This document shows, piece after piece, positions 33,367-44,899 of a stretch of DNA of 64,000 bases. Both the position numbers and the translations under genes were made by a program. The stretch lies in assembly GCA_049999765.1 (NCBI GenBank), contig JBNGIQ010009283.1:236282-300281 (forward strand). The letters run 5' to 3'. Source of the DNA: Phaeoceros laevis. Taxonomy: Eukaryota; Anthocerotophyta; Anthocerotopsida; Notothyladales. The notes beneath the pieces were generated by a model. The model was not told the origin of the DNA, ran no database searches, and saw nothing but the letters and a program-made list of their open reading frames with translations. The number at the start of each line of letters is the position of its first letter. Position 1 is the stretch's first letter.

Positions 33367-36300
33367 TTAAGGCTGTTGTGAAGGGGCATACACATTGTAG
33401 CCATTGTGACCTATTGAAAACCCCGAACAGTCAGACAGGTGGTGGCCTTGCACTAAAGGATACCCCATATGAGGCTCGATACCATTCCTTAGATTGCTGC
33501 TACCACCGCCACCCGGAATCCCTCCATTCCCCAGCTGCCAATAGTGTGCTGCTACCCCATCAAGTCCATGCTGGCCATGCAACCTGCCGAGGGTCGTATG
33601 GCTGAAGGGTGTTTGGAGCCGAATGGTGTCCCTGAGTCCGTTACTCCCCCGGTCCTCACTTGCATGTAACCTCACACGCTCATCGTCTGAACTTCTTCCT
33701 CGTTCTCCCCTGTCATTGTCGCCATTTGAAGCTGAATCTGCACGCAGCTGCCCGTAGTTCAACTTGTGCAATGCAACAGATGCCGGCAAGGACAGCTGCC
33801 GGTTGAAAGATGGGTTGGGCTGTTTCTGCAACATAGCACTCAACGCTTTGCTAAAGCCCTGGTCCTCATCTAGCAGATCATTGATAATGTCTAGATGGGG
33901 AAACTCTTCTGTACCACCTGCATGGTTCAAATTTTCCACCGCATTCACGGCTGTCTTGATAGAGCTTGTTGCAATCCCATTTTCTGACAGCCCTTGTTTA
34001 TGGTGGTTGGACTGCAGTTGATGGTGTTGTGGGTGCTGATGAGGATGGCGGACCATATGCTGCTGTGCAACTTGCAGGTGCTGCTGCTGAAGCTCTGGCT
34101 GTTGTAGTCCAGGCGTCTCAGAGAGCACTGCAGACTCTTGCCGTGGCTGTTGCATCCTCTCATCATGATGGTGCTGCTGTTGGTGCAGGACCTCCGCAGT
34201 AACTGTCCCAAAAGTGAGGAGGGTAGCTTCAGTCAGAGAACTAGCTGCCGAAGCCGAACCAGCTGCCGAAGAGAAGGCTGAAGAAGATGTGCCTTCTCCC
34301 CTAAAGCCATTTCCCAGTGCACTAACGGTCACTGAACCTGAAACTATCTTCTGAGGGGGTGTCAGCGGTGGAGATGTCAGCCCTCCAGAACTTGGAAACA
34401 CAGGATTTGAAGCAGAAACACCATGCAGTCCTGGGTTGCCCATGTATGAAAATCCTGATCCATTTGCACTGGCTGTAGGTACAGTGCCAGCAGCAACTCC
34501 AGCAGACCGTTCACTGCTGGCCTGAAGAGAATGAACTGACGAGCCTGAGGATGAGCTCCTCATTTTGCCAGCTGCAGCATTCCTGTACGACGGAGTAACA
34601 GGGGGACTGACAGGCGCTGCACCATTGCTTGAGGGCCCCAAATCTGTTCCTACTCCGAGTCTACCAGCAGCGCTCACAGTTCGTGCCAATGGAAGTGGCT
34701 GATGAGCACTTAAACCTGTGGAGCGAGCACCTGAAAGTGGACCAGAAGAACTGCAAGGTCTTGGAATACCTATGGAAGGTCCAGTAGTGCCACAAGTGAG
34801 GGACACTCCAAGGCCACTGGAACCAGAACTTGAGTCTTCAAAACCAGAGCTTGAGGGCTGCCCTGCAATAGGTGGAGTTCCAACTCTAGGAGGTCGAGAC
34901 GAGTCAACACTTCGACTTCGAGCTGGAGTAGGGGGTCTCAGCTCCGTTTTCCCTCCACCTTGTTGGCCATTACTGCAACTGCTTACATCTCCAGGCAACA
35001 AAGACAAGGCAGCCAAGCTTGCAGCAGGAGCTGCTAGATGCCCATTTGCCAATAGAGCTTTGTTAAGGCGCTGCTGGCTTCCTGTGCTGCTACAGGCCCT
35101 GTCCACATCCAGTGCATCCCTTGAGTCCAACCTGTTGGACGATATAGGCACATCTGCCCTTCCTTCTTCAGACGATGTATGCCCAGTAGATGCTAGGTCT
35201 GGTGATTCATTCACCATGTGGTGTTCCATAGTGCGACCATCAAAGCCTATTTGATGTTGAAGTAGGCTCAATTGCTCCTGAAACAGAACCGCTTCCTCCT
35301 CCTGCAGAACGAAATCAACATAAACATGGGAATTATGAATAAGAAAGTCACGACAAAGCACAAGTAACACAATTATCGCCTGTATCTACCCAAAAGGTGA
35401 CCAATTAGTGAACAAGAAGCTTCAGTTTTTTGGGAACAGCATAGTCAACCTTCTCCAGAAGCCGCTGCTCAAGCCACTGAACCCGCTCCTTCAAAGAAAG
35501 AATAACAGTTTCCGCATCAAGACCAGCTGAACTGCTGCTGGCTTCTCCTGGACCACTAGAATCTAACCCAGCAGCCCGCAGCATACCCTCAGCTTCCAGA
35601 AGCCTTCCGTCATTATCATATGCATCAAGATCTGCTCTGTTCCGAACTCTGTGTTGGCAACAGCAGCTATACATTAAGAGGCAAAAAATAGTCACAAATA
35701 CCACAGCACAACCGTAGCCAGCATTGAAGGACCAGGAAGCAAGCAGTCAAAGAGTTACAACCACTAAGGCTTTCAACTCTTCTGAACAACCTGGACAGAG
35801 AGAAGACAGAGTACACTACCTGCTTAGCAAGACATGGCTTTGCTCTGGCAAATTTGGTCTCCCATAAGAACCATTCATCGGAGGTCGAACTGAGGGTAGA
35901 GAGTCAGAGGAACAAGTTGATGAGCTATCGTCTAAAGCTGCTTGGTGCTTCCTGCTCACTCTCCCACTTCTTGATGAAGGATCTTCTAAAAGAGCTCCAC
36001 TGAAACCTGCTTCCATCCCATTCTGAGCATACGGCCCATCTCTATCCCAGCCTGCACGGTCGAGGTCACCATCTTCCAAAGCAGGCCCAAGGGTTCCCAC
36101 AACATCATCTACAGGGTCCAACCCACTTAATTCATCATCATCATCGCCAATCTCTGCAGTCACAAGTGAAACCAATTCCCGTTGCTTCAGTAAATGCTCT
36201 TTTGATGTCCGGCTGCCCCCTACTCCCGGCCTTTGTCTCTGCTCCAACTCTGACCTACTCCGTTTCTCTTCCACCTCCTTGTCTTTCTCTTTGCGGTCTT

Positions 36301-39300
36301 TCCGCCTTTGCTTAGCCTGATGTGAAATCACACATTGGTTCAGAGGCACAACATCCAACAGTTACAGCTCACGTGTCCCTCTGCTGTGACCCCTACACCT
36401 GCCGCATCACTTGCGAATTCAATGTCTGAGAATATCACCAGACTAACTAGCAACACACAATCAGGATTCAGTTTAACCTGCTTTTTCTTTGAACGCTTCT
36501 CCTTCTCTGCGGCTTCACGCTTTGCTCGAAGCTCACTTTCTGCTTGTCCAGCAGCCTCTTCTTCTCGAATAAGCTCCTCTTGTCGTTTCAATGCAACTGC
36601 TTCCCTATAAGCAACCTCCACTCGATTGCTGCAGAACAGGAAAGACGAAAGACTTGTCAGGTCCTATCCAGCACAGAGCTTCAAACTGCAGATTTGGGGT
36701 GAAAGCCAGGATTGGAATGTCAAGTGCCCAACAACACAAGTTGTTGTACTAAGGTCCATCTTAAGTTAAACAGTCCATATAGAAGTAACCTCATGGTTGG
36801 TACATGTTTCCTTCACAAACAGAACTACAGAGTCCCCAAACACTCCTTGCAACTAACATTATTGCAAGCAGCTTGAGGGGATACAACTGAGGGATGCACA
36901 GTACCTCCTCTTTTTAACTCTTTCCTATCCGAGGAACTCCAGCCAATTGCCAAGCGCTAAAAGATTTGTGTAAATTCAGTCAAATGTAAATTACCTGAAA
37001 AGGTGAGCCAAGACAAACATTTCCACAGTTCGCCTTCCCAGTTCGGTCAGCCTGCGCTCGTCTCGCTCCACTGAATCCTTCCCAAAGTCGTCTCCAGAGC
37101 TGCCATCCTGTAATCTCCAAAAAACAGATTGAATAAAAGGTCTCTAGAGAGACATGCAAAGAACGACATCAGTGCAACAACCAACATAGTGGAGGCACTG
37201 AAGGGAAGTTTAGTCATATGCCAATCAATCTACATACTCAAAAACATGAGTATCAGTAACAAAGGTCAAGCCAACACCTTCGTTCGGTTCTGGGGACCCT
37301 TGTCGTCCTTGTATGGAGGTAAGGATTCAGTTGCAGCCCGTTCAAGTAGAGCTAGGACATCCCCAGCCAACACAAAGGTGTCCTTGTCAACCCAAACTAT
37401 AGGGTTTACAGTCTCTTCCATTTCCACTCCATTAATTTTCCCTTTCTTGTTCCTGCTCAGATAATCCAGCGCCTTGCACCCACTGTAAAGCGCATCCATC
37501 ACCAAGGTTGAGGTGACCTCCTTCTCATTGAAAAAACGCTTCACCACTGCCTTCAATATAACATCTGTCTTCTCCCGAGCAAGGCGACGACGAGCACCAT
37601 CATCAACTGCTGACCAGAAAGCTTGAAAACTGCAAATCCGTGCGCTCAATGTTAAAACAAGGAATATTCCATCTATTTTGAAGGATTTGGTGCTGCTATG
37701 AACTCAGAAGGAGAACTGAGAAAGATCTAGCTTGGGACTGGGAATACCTAGTCCACCGAACAGTATCCTCCATTAGTTTCCCCAACTTATCTTTCTTTTC
37801 CTCCACAAAGCGGCGGCAAATTCCTTCCACATTTGTTAAATACACCCTCACCAGTTCCCTCCTGTACTGGCAGTCAAGGCATCGAAAGGGGCGATGAGGA
37901 TTTTCCCTGCAGACAGAACTTGTTAGTTAGTAGATCCCATGTGATGTAGCCACTAGTATGATAAACTAGCAGTCGCAAACGAGCTGCAGCAGGTTTTGAT
38001 TATGCACAACAAGCTCAAGTCCACCCCGATTAAACTGTGACACCTAAGACATGAAAAACACCTGATCACTTGAACTTGGGCTTTAATAACAAGAGTATCC
38101 GCAACAGTGAATCCATCCAGTACTTTTGAAAGTTCCATAAACTTCTTCCAGCCCCAATCATGCTCCTTCTTACAAAAACGATGTAGAGTATCTGCAGATT
38201 CGACGTACAGTGTAAGCAGAAAGTAGTTGCATTCTGAACATCTTCAAATGAAAGCCAAATTCTGAAAAATCCAAACTCTGTCCAGCAATGTGCGACACCC
38301 AATTTGTACCTAGGCATCCCACCTGAGTACTTGGATTTCTTAGGGTCCTTGTTCACCACAGCAATTGTGAACTGTGCAAAGTGACTCCAACCTGTCCAGC
38401 AGTAACTAGTGAAGTATAAGGTGAAGAGCAAGGAAAGACCAATGACATTATTTGTCTGCAAATTGACCTCTGGTATCTGACTTCGGGCAGCAAGAGAATG
38501 GGAAACTTAAAACTACCTGGAAGAAGTTTATCATAATCTGCCACACATAAAAATAGCGAGAGATGATTACAAACGTCACAGCCTTGAGGGTATACCAGAA
38601 NNNNNNNNNNNNNNNNNNNNNNNNNNNNNNNNNNNNNNNNNNNNNNNNNNNNNNNNNNNNNNNNNNNNNNNNNNNNNNNNNNNNNNNNNNNNNNNNNNNN
38701 GAATATACCTGCCATGCAGTAGAATATCTTACCAACCACACAAAACATATTGAAATCATGCCAGAATCAGAGTGGCTGCAAAATGAAAGACAAATAGGCA
38801 ACACACCCAAGTATCTCACCACTTGTAGCCCCCAACTTCAAAAACATTACTTCGAAGTTCCCTCTTGCTTATCTCCGAAAAACTTTCAATCTTCCATGTG
38901 AATTTACCATACAGATCAGATGGCTTGGGTCCTGCACAAGGACAAAGAAGACTGAGCGTGTCAAAACTGGTTCACTACCAAACCATGGGCGACCTCAATC
39001 TTGCAGCCATAGGAACATCAGCACTTCAACCAGCCCATTTTCTGTCCACACAGTCATGCAAGGCTCAATCCTCTGAACGCTGCTCGGATGTTTGTATTGC
39101 AGACTAGTGCCCTGGACGGAGGATGCTGTTGTCCATCTTTAAGTTGTCCCCATCGAATCCATTCCTTCACCACTTAAACCTACCATAAAATATCACCAGC
39201 TGTCGAATGTCTGGTTATACCACTTTTATAAGGGATTACTTGTCAAACAACAAGAACCTACCATGGTATCAGAGAGGAGCACACACCATGGACTATATCT

Positions 39301-40144
39301 GCCAACCACCCAAAAAATTCTGTCGTTAAGGTACAGGCAGCAGACATGAACATTCCAAGCCAGGCCTTTTTCCTCCAGGGAGCTGTGACTACAGAACTAG
39401 GTAGCTCTATCCCCTCACCTTTCTCAGTAAAAGGTGCTGTAACAAGTTTTCTGATTTATGTTAACACAATAGTGGCATCGTCTGCTTGCATTCAAGGACC
39501 ATATACCGCCCTGACCCGCTTCACATACTGAGTTCAATAAATGCGCCGTAGCAATCAATTGCAAGATTAGAAGCAACATTTGCAATTCAGTTCCGGTGGC
39601 CGCACCAGAACCCAGCACAGCAACAATCCGTTCGAAGTGTAACACCCCACAACCACGAATTGGCTGCAAGAAACCACATTTATCTCTCGGACACTGTCCC
39701 ATATGTTGCTGAAGGCGGCATAATCGACGTCTATAGGAGGAACGCATCTCGTGCCATACTTCAACGCTGAGAACCCTAAAATTGCAGGCATCGTTCTATC
39801 CATTCCGTGCTGCATAGGGGTCTGGCATGGAACCCCAGGGGCTGCATAGGTAGTGAGCAAATGCACGCAGCAAACAAGAACATCCATCGGGCTCACCACA
39901 CCCAGTACCCAGTGAAGAGGCTGGCATGAAATGGACACATACCGGTGGCAGAAGAGGAGTTAACATCCTCATCCTCGTCTGTGTCCCAGTACGCCAGAGA
40001 AGTGGAGGGAGGCGACGGCTCTAGCTGCTCCCGCGAGCGCCACTCAGCCACCGACTCCGAAGGATGAAACTTGGATGTAACTGGGGTGCCAGTATCGGAG
40101 GGAGGCGCTGCTGCCCCGTATTCGCCCCGCGAATGGCTAGCCAT
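33367..40144 (-). CDS. TRAF1: TRAF homolog 1 (MATH-domain) protein, MUSE13/MUSE14-type, 12 exons
   Basis: Model complement(join(33367..35301,35450..35666,35820..36316,36478..36628,36995..37107,37278..37629,37748..37906,38062..38191,38323..38391,38517..~38605,38820..38931,39943..40144)), about 1341 residues. The N-terminus has AEWRSREQ and AYWDTDEDED, then the MATH domain (about 69-200: YGKFTWKIESFSEISKREL, YPQGCDVCNHLSLFLCVADY, GWSHFAQFTI). Next comes an alpha-helical part (RFVEEKKDKLGKLMEDTVRW, EVTSTLVMDALYSG), an ERDERRLTELGRRTVEMFV motif, a Lys/Glu-rich coiled coil (KRQEELIREEEAA, KEKRSKKKQ), and a long Ser/Gln-rich tail with EEFPHLDIINDLLDED. Arabidopsis homologs are E3-associated adaptors in NLR turnover and autophagy; ours is longer. 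The acceptor of the third exon is hidden in the 100-N gap, with about five bases missing by phase. The exon starting at 35666 could instead start at 35648, since both AGs keep phase. Confidence 0.92.
38601..38700. other. Assembly gap of exactly 100 N
   Basis: The gap hides the 3' splice acceptor and about five coding bases of the third exon of the TRAF gene. The flanks are not identical to each other, so it is a true scaffold gap of unknown size. Confidence 0.95.
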
Positions 40145-41290
40145 TGCGCCCTAGCACGCAACCGACAGCCGAAAGCCAAAATTGTGCCGCGACAGCCACA
40201 AGAATTGCTCCCGCAGGCCTGGTAGATGAAGGAACGCCAGCCTTCGCAGCAGCTATAGACCCTGCTGCTGCTGCTGATGCTGATGCTGCTGCCTGCTGCT
40301 CCAGCTGCTCACTCGTGGCACATAATCAACCCGCCCTAGGTCTATAAGAAGGTCCGGAAACCAGCCCCTAACCATCGAGCCATGGGCAGATCTTCCTGTC
40401 CGCGAGCAGCAATCGTACTGTCTAAGAGGCGGGAATGCAGGCTCAGTGAGCAGGCGCTGGTCGATGCGAGGAAGGCACCGGCAAACGGAGAAAGGTGGGA
40501 GGAAACGGGGGAAAGAGAGCACAGACATAGAGAGAGAAAGAGAGACAGGGTTGCGGGGATCTTAGTCGAGGTCTAACGACCGCCGCCTCACCGAGAACAT
40601 TGTCGTTCAGTACTTAGACCTAACAACTAGATTCAACCATGCCAAAGTTCAGTGCTTTCCAGACTAAGTATGTTATCAGCGCTCAGTCATTTTCGTATTT
40701 TGTAAACTTTTTCTATTTATATTATTACAGTGTGATTGATTAGGGAGCCTATTTAGCCCTAGCAGGGTGGACTCTTCCTTCTGTCATCCATACACATGTC
40801 ATCTAAGATTTCTATGATATAGTACCAAGTAGCATACTTAGACACCCCGACTTTGTATAGACTATTTGTGTGTTGAATGGAGAGTACATCATGTCCACTA
40901 AGATTGGCACCATCTAGGATGCTCTCCCTTATGTGGCACTTAACTATTTATCTATCATATTGCTATACGAGGCCATTGGATTTTAATTGATCCTTTTTTG
41001 CAACAACTAAGAAATGAATGCAACTATTCTTCACACCGAAAATAGGAAGGACAGTGACATACAAGTCAAAATCATATTGACCTCTTTGCTCACCTCACCT
41101 CTCTCTCTCTTACACTACTTGTTTGGATAATTTAAGAATTTTTCTTATTAGGTTGGTTTTTTCATTTACCAAATATAACCATGGCTAATAAAATAAAGGC
41201 CTCAATTTTGTACAATGATCCAATGTCTGATAATAATAACAATAATGCGTTGCGTACTAGCCGACTTCCTCTGGGAATCCAGTAAGCCAT
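40145..41290. other. 5' region of the TRAF gene, then intergenic
   Basis: Immediately upstream of the TRAF start (minus strand) lies a GC-rich leader with a CTG/CAG-type trinucleotide tract (about 40258-40305) and a GAGA-rich stretch (40505-40550). From 40600 the sequence becomes AT-rich and shows no gene. Confidence 0.5.
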
Positions 41291-41422
41291 CACCTCTAGT
41301 CGCTTCACTCTTATGTGTTCTTTTTTTTTGTGTTCATCTCTAGTCGCTTTACTCTTATGTGTCCTTTTTTTGTGTGTTCACCTCTAGTCGCTTCACTCTT
41401 ATGTGTTCTTTTTTGTGTATGT
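41291..41422. repeat. 44-bp tandem repeat, three copies
   Basis: Copies begin at 41291, 41335 and 41379, each CAYCTCTAGTCGCTTYACTC followed by TTATGTGTYC and a T-tract. The period is 44 bp at both junctions. Confidence 0.85.
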
Positions 41423-41868
41423 TTAACCAGCGCCTTTTTTTATATTACAACCCAGTATACATGTTCCCACATTACTTAATCCTCTACTAGCTGGCTATAG
41501 CATCATCTATCTAATTATCAATTAATATCTACGAGAGCCTACCCAATGTAGAGCACATGTCCTCTTTTGTCTTCTTGTCTTCATTGCTTGCGTTGCTTAC
41601 TTCTCTCGGTGGTTGCTTTCTCGCCTTCAGCCCTTATGGAGCTCATAGAATGTGTAAGGGACTAGGGACTAGGGGCCAAGACTTTGTGAACGGCTGCAAG
41701 GCAATTAAAGTGCCAAGTCGCCAAGAAAAGGGTTGCAAGGCTATTGCACGCAGCCGGCATCTTTGCCTATGCCCAAGAGCTACGCACATCCTTGCCCACC
41801 ATGATAATTGGTCCAAATCCGTCCATACGTCCTCTCTATCTCTACAGCTCTTTATAAAGTCTTTATAA

Positions 41869-41989
41869 AGACTAACAATTATCGAGGGGCTACCAGGCCC
41901 ACATGGGGTGGCCCCTCGGGAAGTAGAGCTTATGTAATTACTGGCTTATAATCTAAAAGAATTTAGCCAAAAAAAAAGACTAACAATTA
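41869..41989 (+). mobile_element. SINE-like retro-insertion with 13-bp target-site duplication
   Basis: AGACTAACAATTA occurs at 41869-41881 and again at 41977-41989. The ~95 bp between them begins with a near-perfect 12-bp stem (CGAGGGGCTACC against GGTGGCCCCTCG) and ends in AATTTAGCC and a run of nine A. Direct flanking duplication plus A-tail is the hallmark of target-primed reverse transcription. It has no coding capacity, so it is a SINE or a 5'-truncated copy. Confidence 0.7.
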
Positions 41990-42156
41990 CCATACTGAAA
42001 AAGTCAGTCCATATTATGCAAAAGGAAACGTCAATAGATCTTGCTAATAGGTATGTCGTGTTTTACGTACTGCCCAGATGGTATTCCAGACTTGTACCGA
42101 AATAAATGGATTGATAGGATTTGTTTAAGTTCATCCTAGTAGACTTTAAAAAATTA

Positions 42157-42374
42157 CCTATGGAGTTCAATATTCTAAGTCATTCACATTGAAATTGAGC
42201 GCGTTTAAGGTGTTCAATCTTAAATGTGGTGTACTATATCAATACATAATAACTCAACTACTTGGAAGCCTATGGAGTTCAATATTCGAAGTCATTCACA
42301 TTGAAATTGAACGCGTGTAAGGTAAATGTGGTGTACTATATCAATACATAGTAGTAACTCAACTACTTGGAAGA
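42157..42374. repeat. ~112-bp tandem duplication
   Basis: Copies begin at 42157 and 42269 with CCTATGGAGTTCAATATTC and end with AACTCAACTACTTGGAAG. The second lacks about ten bases (GTGTTCAATCTT region) and gains three near the end. Confidence 0.85.
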
Positions 42375-43036
42375 TTTAACGAACGCCACAGTCTCCCAAG
42401 TTTCATGGATAATATAATCCATTTGATTCTTAATCCCACATGGAATTATCATCTGCATTTTGAATTAAGCAAAGTTAGCCCATGATGATTTACAAATTTG
42501 CAACAATATGAAGTATAGTCAACAACTTTGAAACCCTATGTGAAGTACCTCGAACAATCTTTGAAGTGTCAAAAGATACTTGAAGTTCTCGATGTAATGC
42601 GACTGAAACAATCACATGGTTTCATCCTATATGCAAGTAACGTGTGTGATGATGTACATGAAAAGACTAAATGCAAGATATTATATCTATTAAGGTTTCT
42701 AACCAAGAAGGATATGAACCTCGTGTTTCATCATTGCACATAGCTTGTTTTCTGCAACAAAGAACAACTCTAACCATTTTCAAATAGCAACTAAGTACCT
42801 GATCAATATATTACATTATACAAGCACCAAACAAGTTACATTTAATATGATCTTGTGGGTGTACCTTAGATGAAATAGATCTTTAGCTTCATTGTCGTGC
42901 AATTTTGGTATAATGCATTTGTCTTCTTGTAATTAAAAGAGCTCCTCAACTTCACCCATGTTTAAAGAAAAAAACCTCAATTGGAAGACAATAAGTTACT
43001 CCCCAACGTTACTAAATAGCATGTCTTACAGCAAAA
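42375..43036. other. Intergenic, no gene seen
   Basis: AT-rich sequence downstream of the GH5 gene (its 3' side). No coding or repeat structure recognised. Confidence 0.5.
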
Positions 43037-44899
43037 TCATTCTGAGTTTCCTATGAGTTCTACTTTATTTACTCTAACTTCAATAATCAATCCACAACAT
43101 GTAGAAGTGTGGCTCAAAGAAATATGCCTCTCCTTGTATGTTACATAGATGCACGACGCTGGACTCCAAGTCACATTCAGTCCAGAAGGATAATAGAATG
43201 TTCGATGCACAAATATCTCTGTAGTACAAGGAGATGGGTTTTCTGCAAAATAAAATAAAGTGAAACTAGATGTGGTAGGATCAAAATAATATGAGACAAT
43301 GTTGCCACAGACAACTTGCGGATAAGTCCTTGCGAGCTTTTTAGCTAAAGCCATATTGACCTCACCATCTGAATTGAAAAGAGATTGCTCAACGATTGAT
43401 CCTGTTTTGTTGTAAAAGGCCTTGTACTCCCAGCCTATCCACGATTGCATATGGTCATCCGCAGCTGATAATACTTCATCAACTCGATCATGGAAAGCAT
43501 TTGCTTGGAAGCTATCAATGTAACCTTCTTCCAATTTATCGAACTTCGACCCTTTAACCTTTTCACTTGGATTGGCAACAAAGAACTCTGTAAGCATGGC
43601 ACCACATCCTAGCTTTTTGCTTTCTTTCACCCGCTCAGAAAATGCTTGCTTAGGACCTAAATTAGGGGGACTGTAATAATGATAGCTCAATACAGTACGA
43701 TTTCGGAAGTCGTGCCCTCCAGGAACAGTGACAAACCCACAAGTTATATCATCAAAAGTAACTGTCTCTATAAAAAGAATACGATCTCGATCAATAGATC
43801 GAACAACATGTTGCAACTTATCATAGAAGCCAATAAGATTCACTCGATCTGCCACACCTGGGAGCAACAATGAAGGATGTTTGAAGACATTTCCTGGCCA
43901 GGGCTCATTAATAAGCTCGTAACCCAATACGCCTGATTGATTTTTGAAGGCATTTGCCACAGTTTTCCAGTAACAAGCTAGCAAATCACTCCATCCCCAC
44001 TTATTTTCATATAAGTCTTGAAATGCCTGAGATACGGCATACGAAAAATAATACCAGAACCAGTCATGCTTGCTACACTGCTCTGGTCTTCTTTCCTTAC
44101 TTTCACTTTCAAATTCATCCAAAGGCCATCTTCGGCTAAGAGGTTCCGGAAAAGTCTCAGCATAGTGGATGGATTTCTCTGAGCTCGCATGATCCTCCAT
44201 ATCCATATATTCATTCACAACATGCTTTCTTGGATATGATTTTGTACTACTATGCTTTTCTCCAAATAACATTCTTGAGTTTTTCATAGCTCTTTTACGA
44301 ATCTTAGCATGTTGTAACCACTGAACATTGGTGTTGAGTTTTTGTTCCTCCAAAACCCATGCAGGTACACCTTCCCCACAAAACTCTGATGTAAAAAGGT
44401 CTTGATGGAATTCTAGTAACGAATAAATCCCAGCCAAATGCAACTTCTGCACAATAGATGTCATGATATCCAAGTATGTGAAGTTGAAGTGGCCTCTGGA
44501 AGGTTCTACTCCCGGCCACATGATCGCTAGCCGCACCACATTCATGCCCCACTCTTTCAACAAAGAAATATCAGTATCACAGAAGGACAACTGAGCATCG
44601 AATTTGTCAATATGAGGATGCCAAGGGCATCCCTTCATCACCACATTAAGCCCATGAAAAATGCGGTCTCTTCCTATCTTGTCACGAATATGTCCTGTTG
44701 TTTCATCCACATGAAATTCAGGAAGTGCATAGGTGATAGCCGCAACATAATGCAAAATAACCAAGAGCCCTAAAAGAGCCTCCAACTTTCCATGAAGGAA
44801 GCTTTTACGACTTCGTCTTCCAAGTGGGAGTAGAGCGTCGAGTTGCAAGATCATCTCATGAGCTGCTTTGCGCCGAAATTGTGTGGTCCTACATGGCAT
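43037..44899 (-). CDS. Endoglycoceramidase-like glycoside hydrolase family 5, single exon
   Basis: A 620-residue frame with no intron. Residues about 41-58 are hydrophobic (LLGLLVILHYVAAITYA) and act as a signal anchor or signal peptide, so the enzyme is probably luminal or secreted. The GH5 barrel shows FHGLNVVMKG (81-90), NVVRLAIMWPGVEP (120-133), LLEFHQDLFTSEFCGEG (161-177), YELINEPWPGN with acid/base E332, SYHYYSP (405-411) and MLTEFF with nucleophile E438. The HQD...CGEG and MWPGVEP strings are those of endoglycoceramidases, which release the oligosaccharide from glycosphingolipids, more than of plant mannanases. A C-terminal beta-sandwich follows (about 520-600). Residues about 186-275 form a charged insertion between barrel elements. 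The ATG at 44899 is the only start that keeps the membrane segment with a basic N-terminus; M16 is an alternative. Substrate is inferred. Confidence 0.87.
   Translation of the reverse strand: MPCRTTQFRRKAAHEMILQLDALLPLGRRSRKSFLHGKLEALLGLLVILHYVAAITYALPEFHVDETTGHIRDKIGRDRIFHGLNVVMKGCPWHPHIDKFDAQLSFCDTDISLLKEWGMNVVRLAIMWPGVEPSRGHFNFTYLDIMTSIVQKLHLAGIYSLLEFHQDLFTSEFCGEGVPAWVLEEQKLNTNVQWLQHAKIRKRAMKNSRMLFGEKHSSTKSYPRKHVVNEYMDMEDHASSEKSIHYAETFPEPLSRRWPLDEFESESKERRPEQCSKHDWFWYYFSYAVSQAFQDLYENKWGWSDLLACYWKTVANAFKNQSGVLGYELINEPWPGNVFKHPSLLLPGVADRVNLIGFYDKLQHVVRSIDRDRILFIETVTFDDITCGFVTVPGGHDFRNRTVLSYHYYSPPNLGPKQAFSERVKESKKLGCGAMLTEFFVANPSEKVKGSKFDKLEEGYIDSFQANAFHDRVDEVLSAADDHMQSWIGWEYKAFYNKTGSIVEQSLFNSDGEVNMALAKKLARTYPQVVCGNIVSYYFDPTTSSFTLFYFAENPSPCTTEIFVHRTFYYPSGLNVTWSPASCIYVTYKERHISLSHTSTCCGLIIEVRVNKVELIGNSE

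Noticed and set aside
34718-35254. A 178-codon plus-strand frame
   Set aside because: It is the antisense of the large last exon of the TRAF gene.
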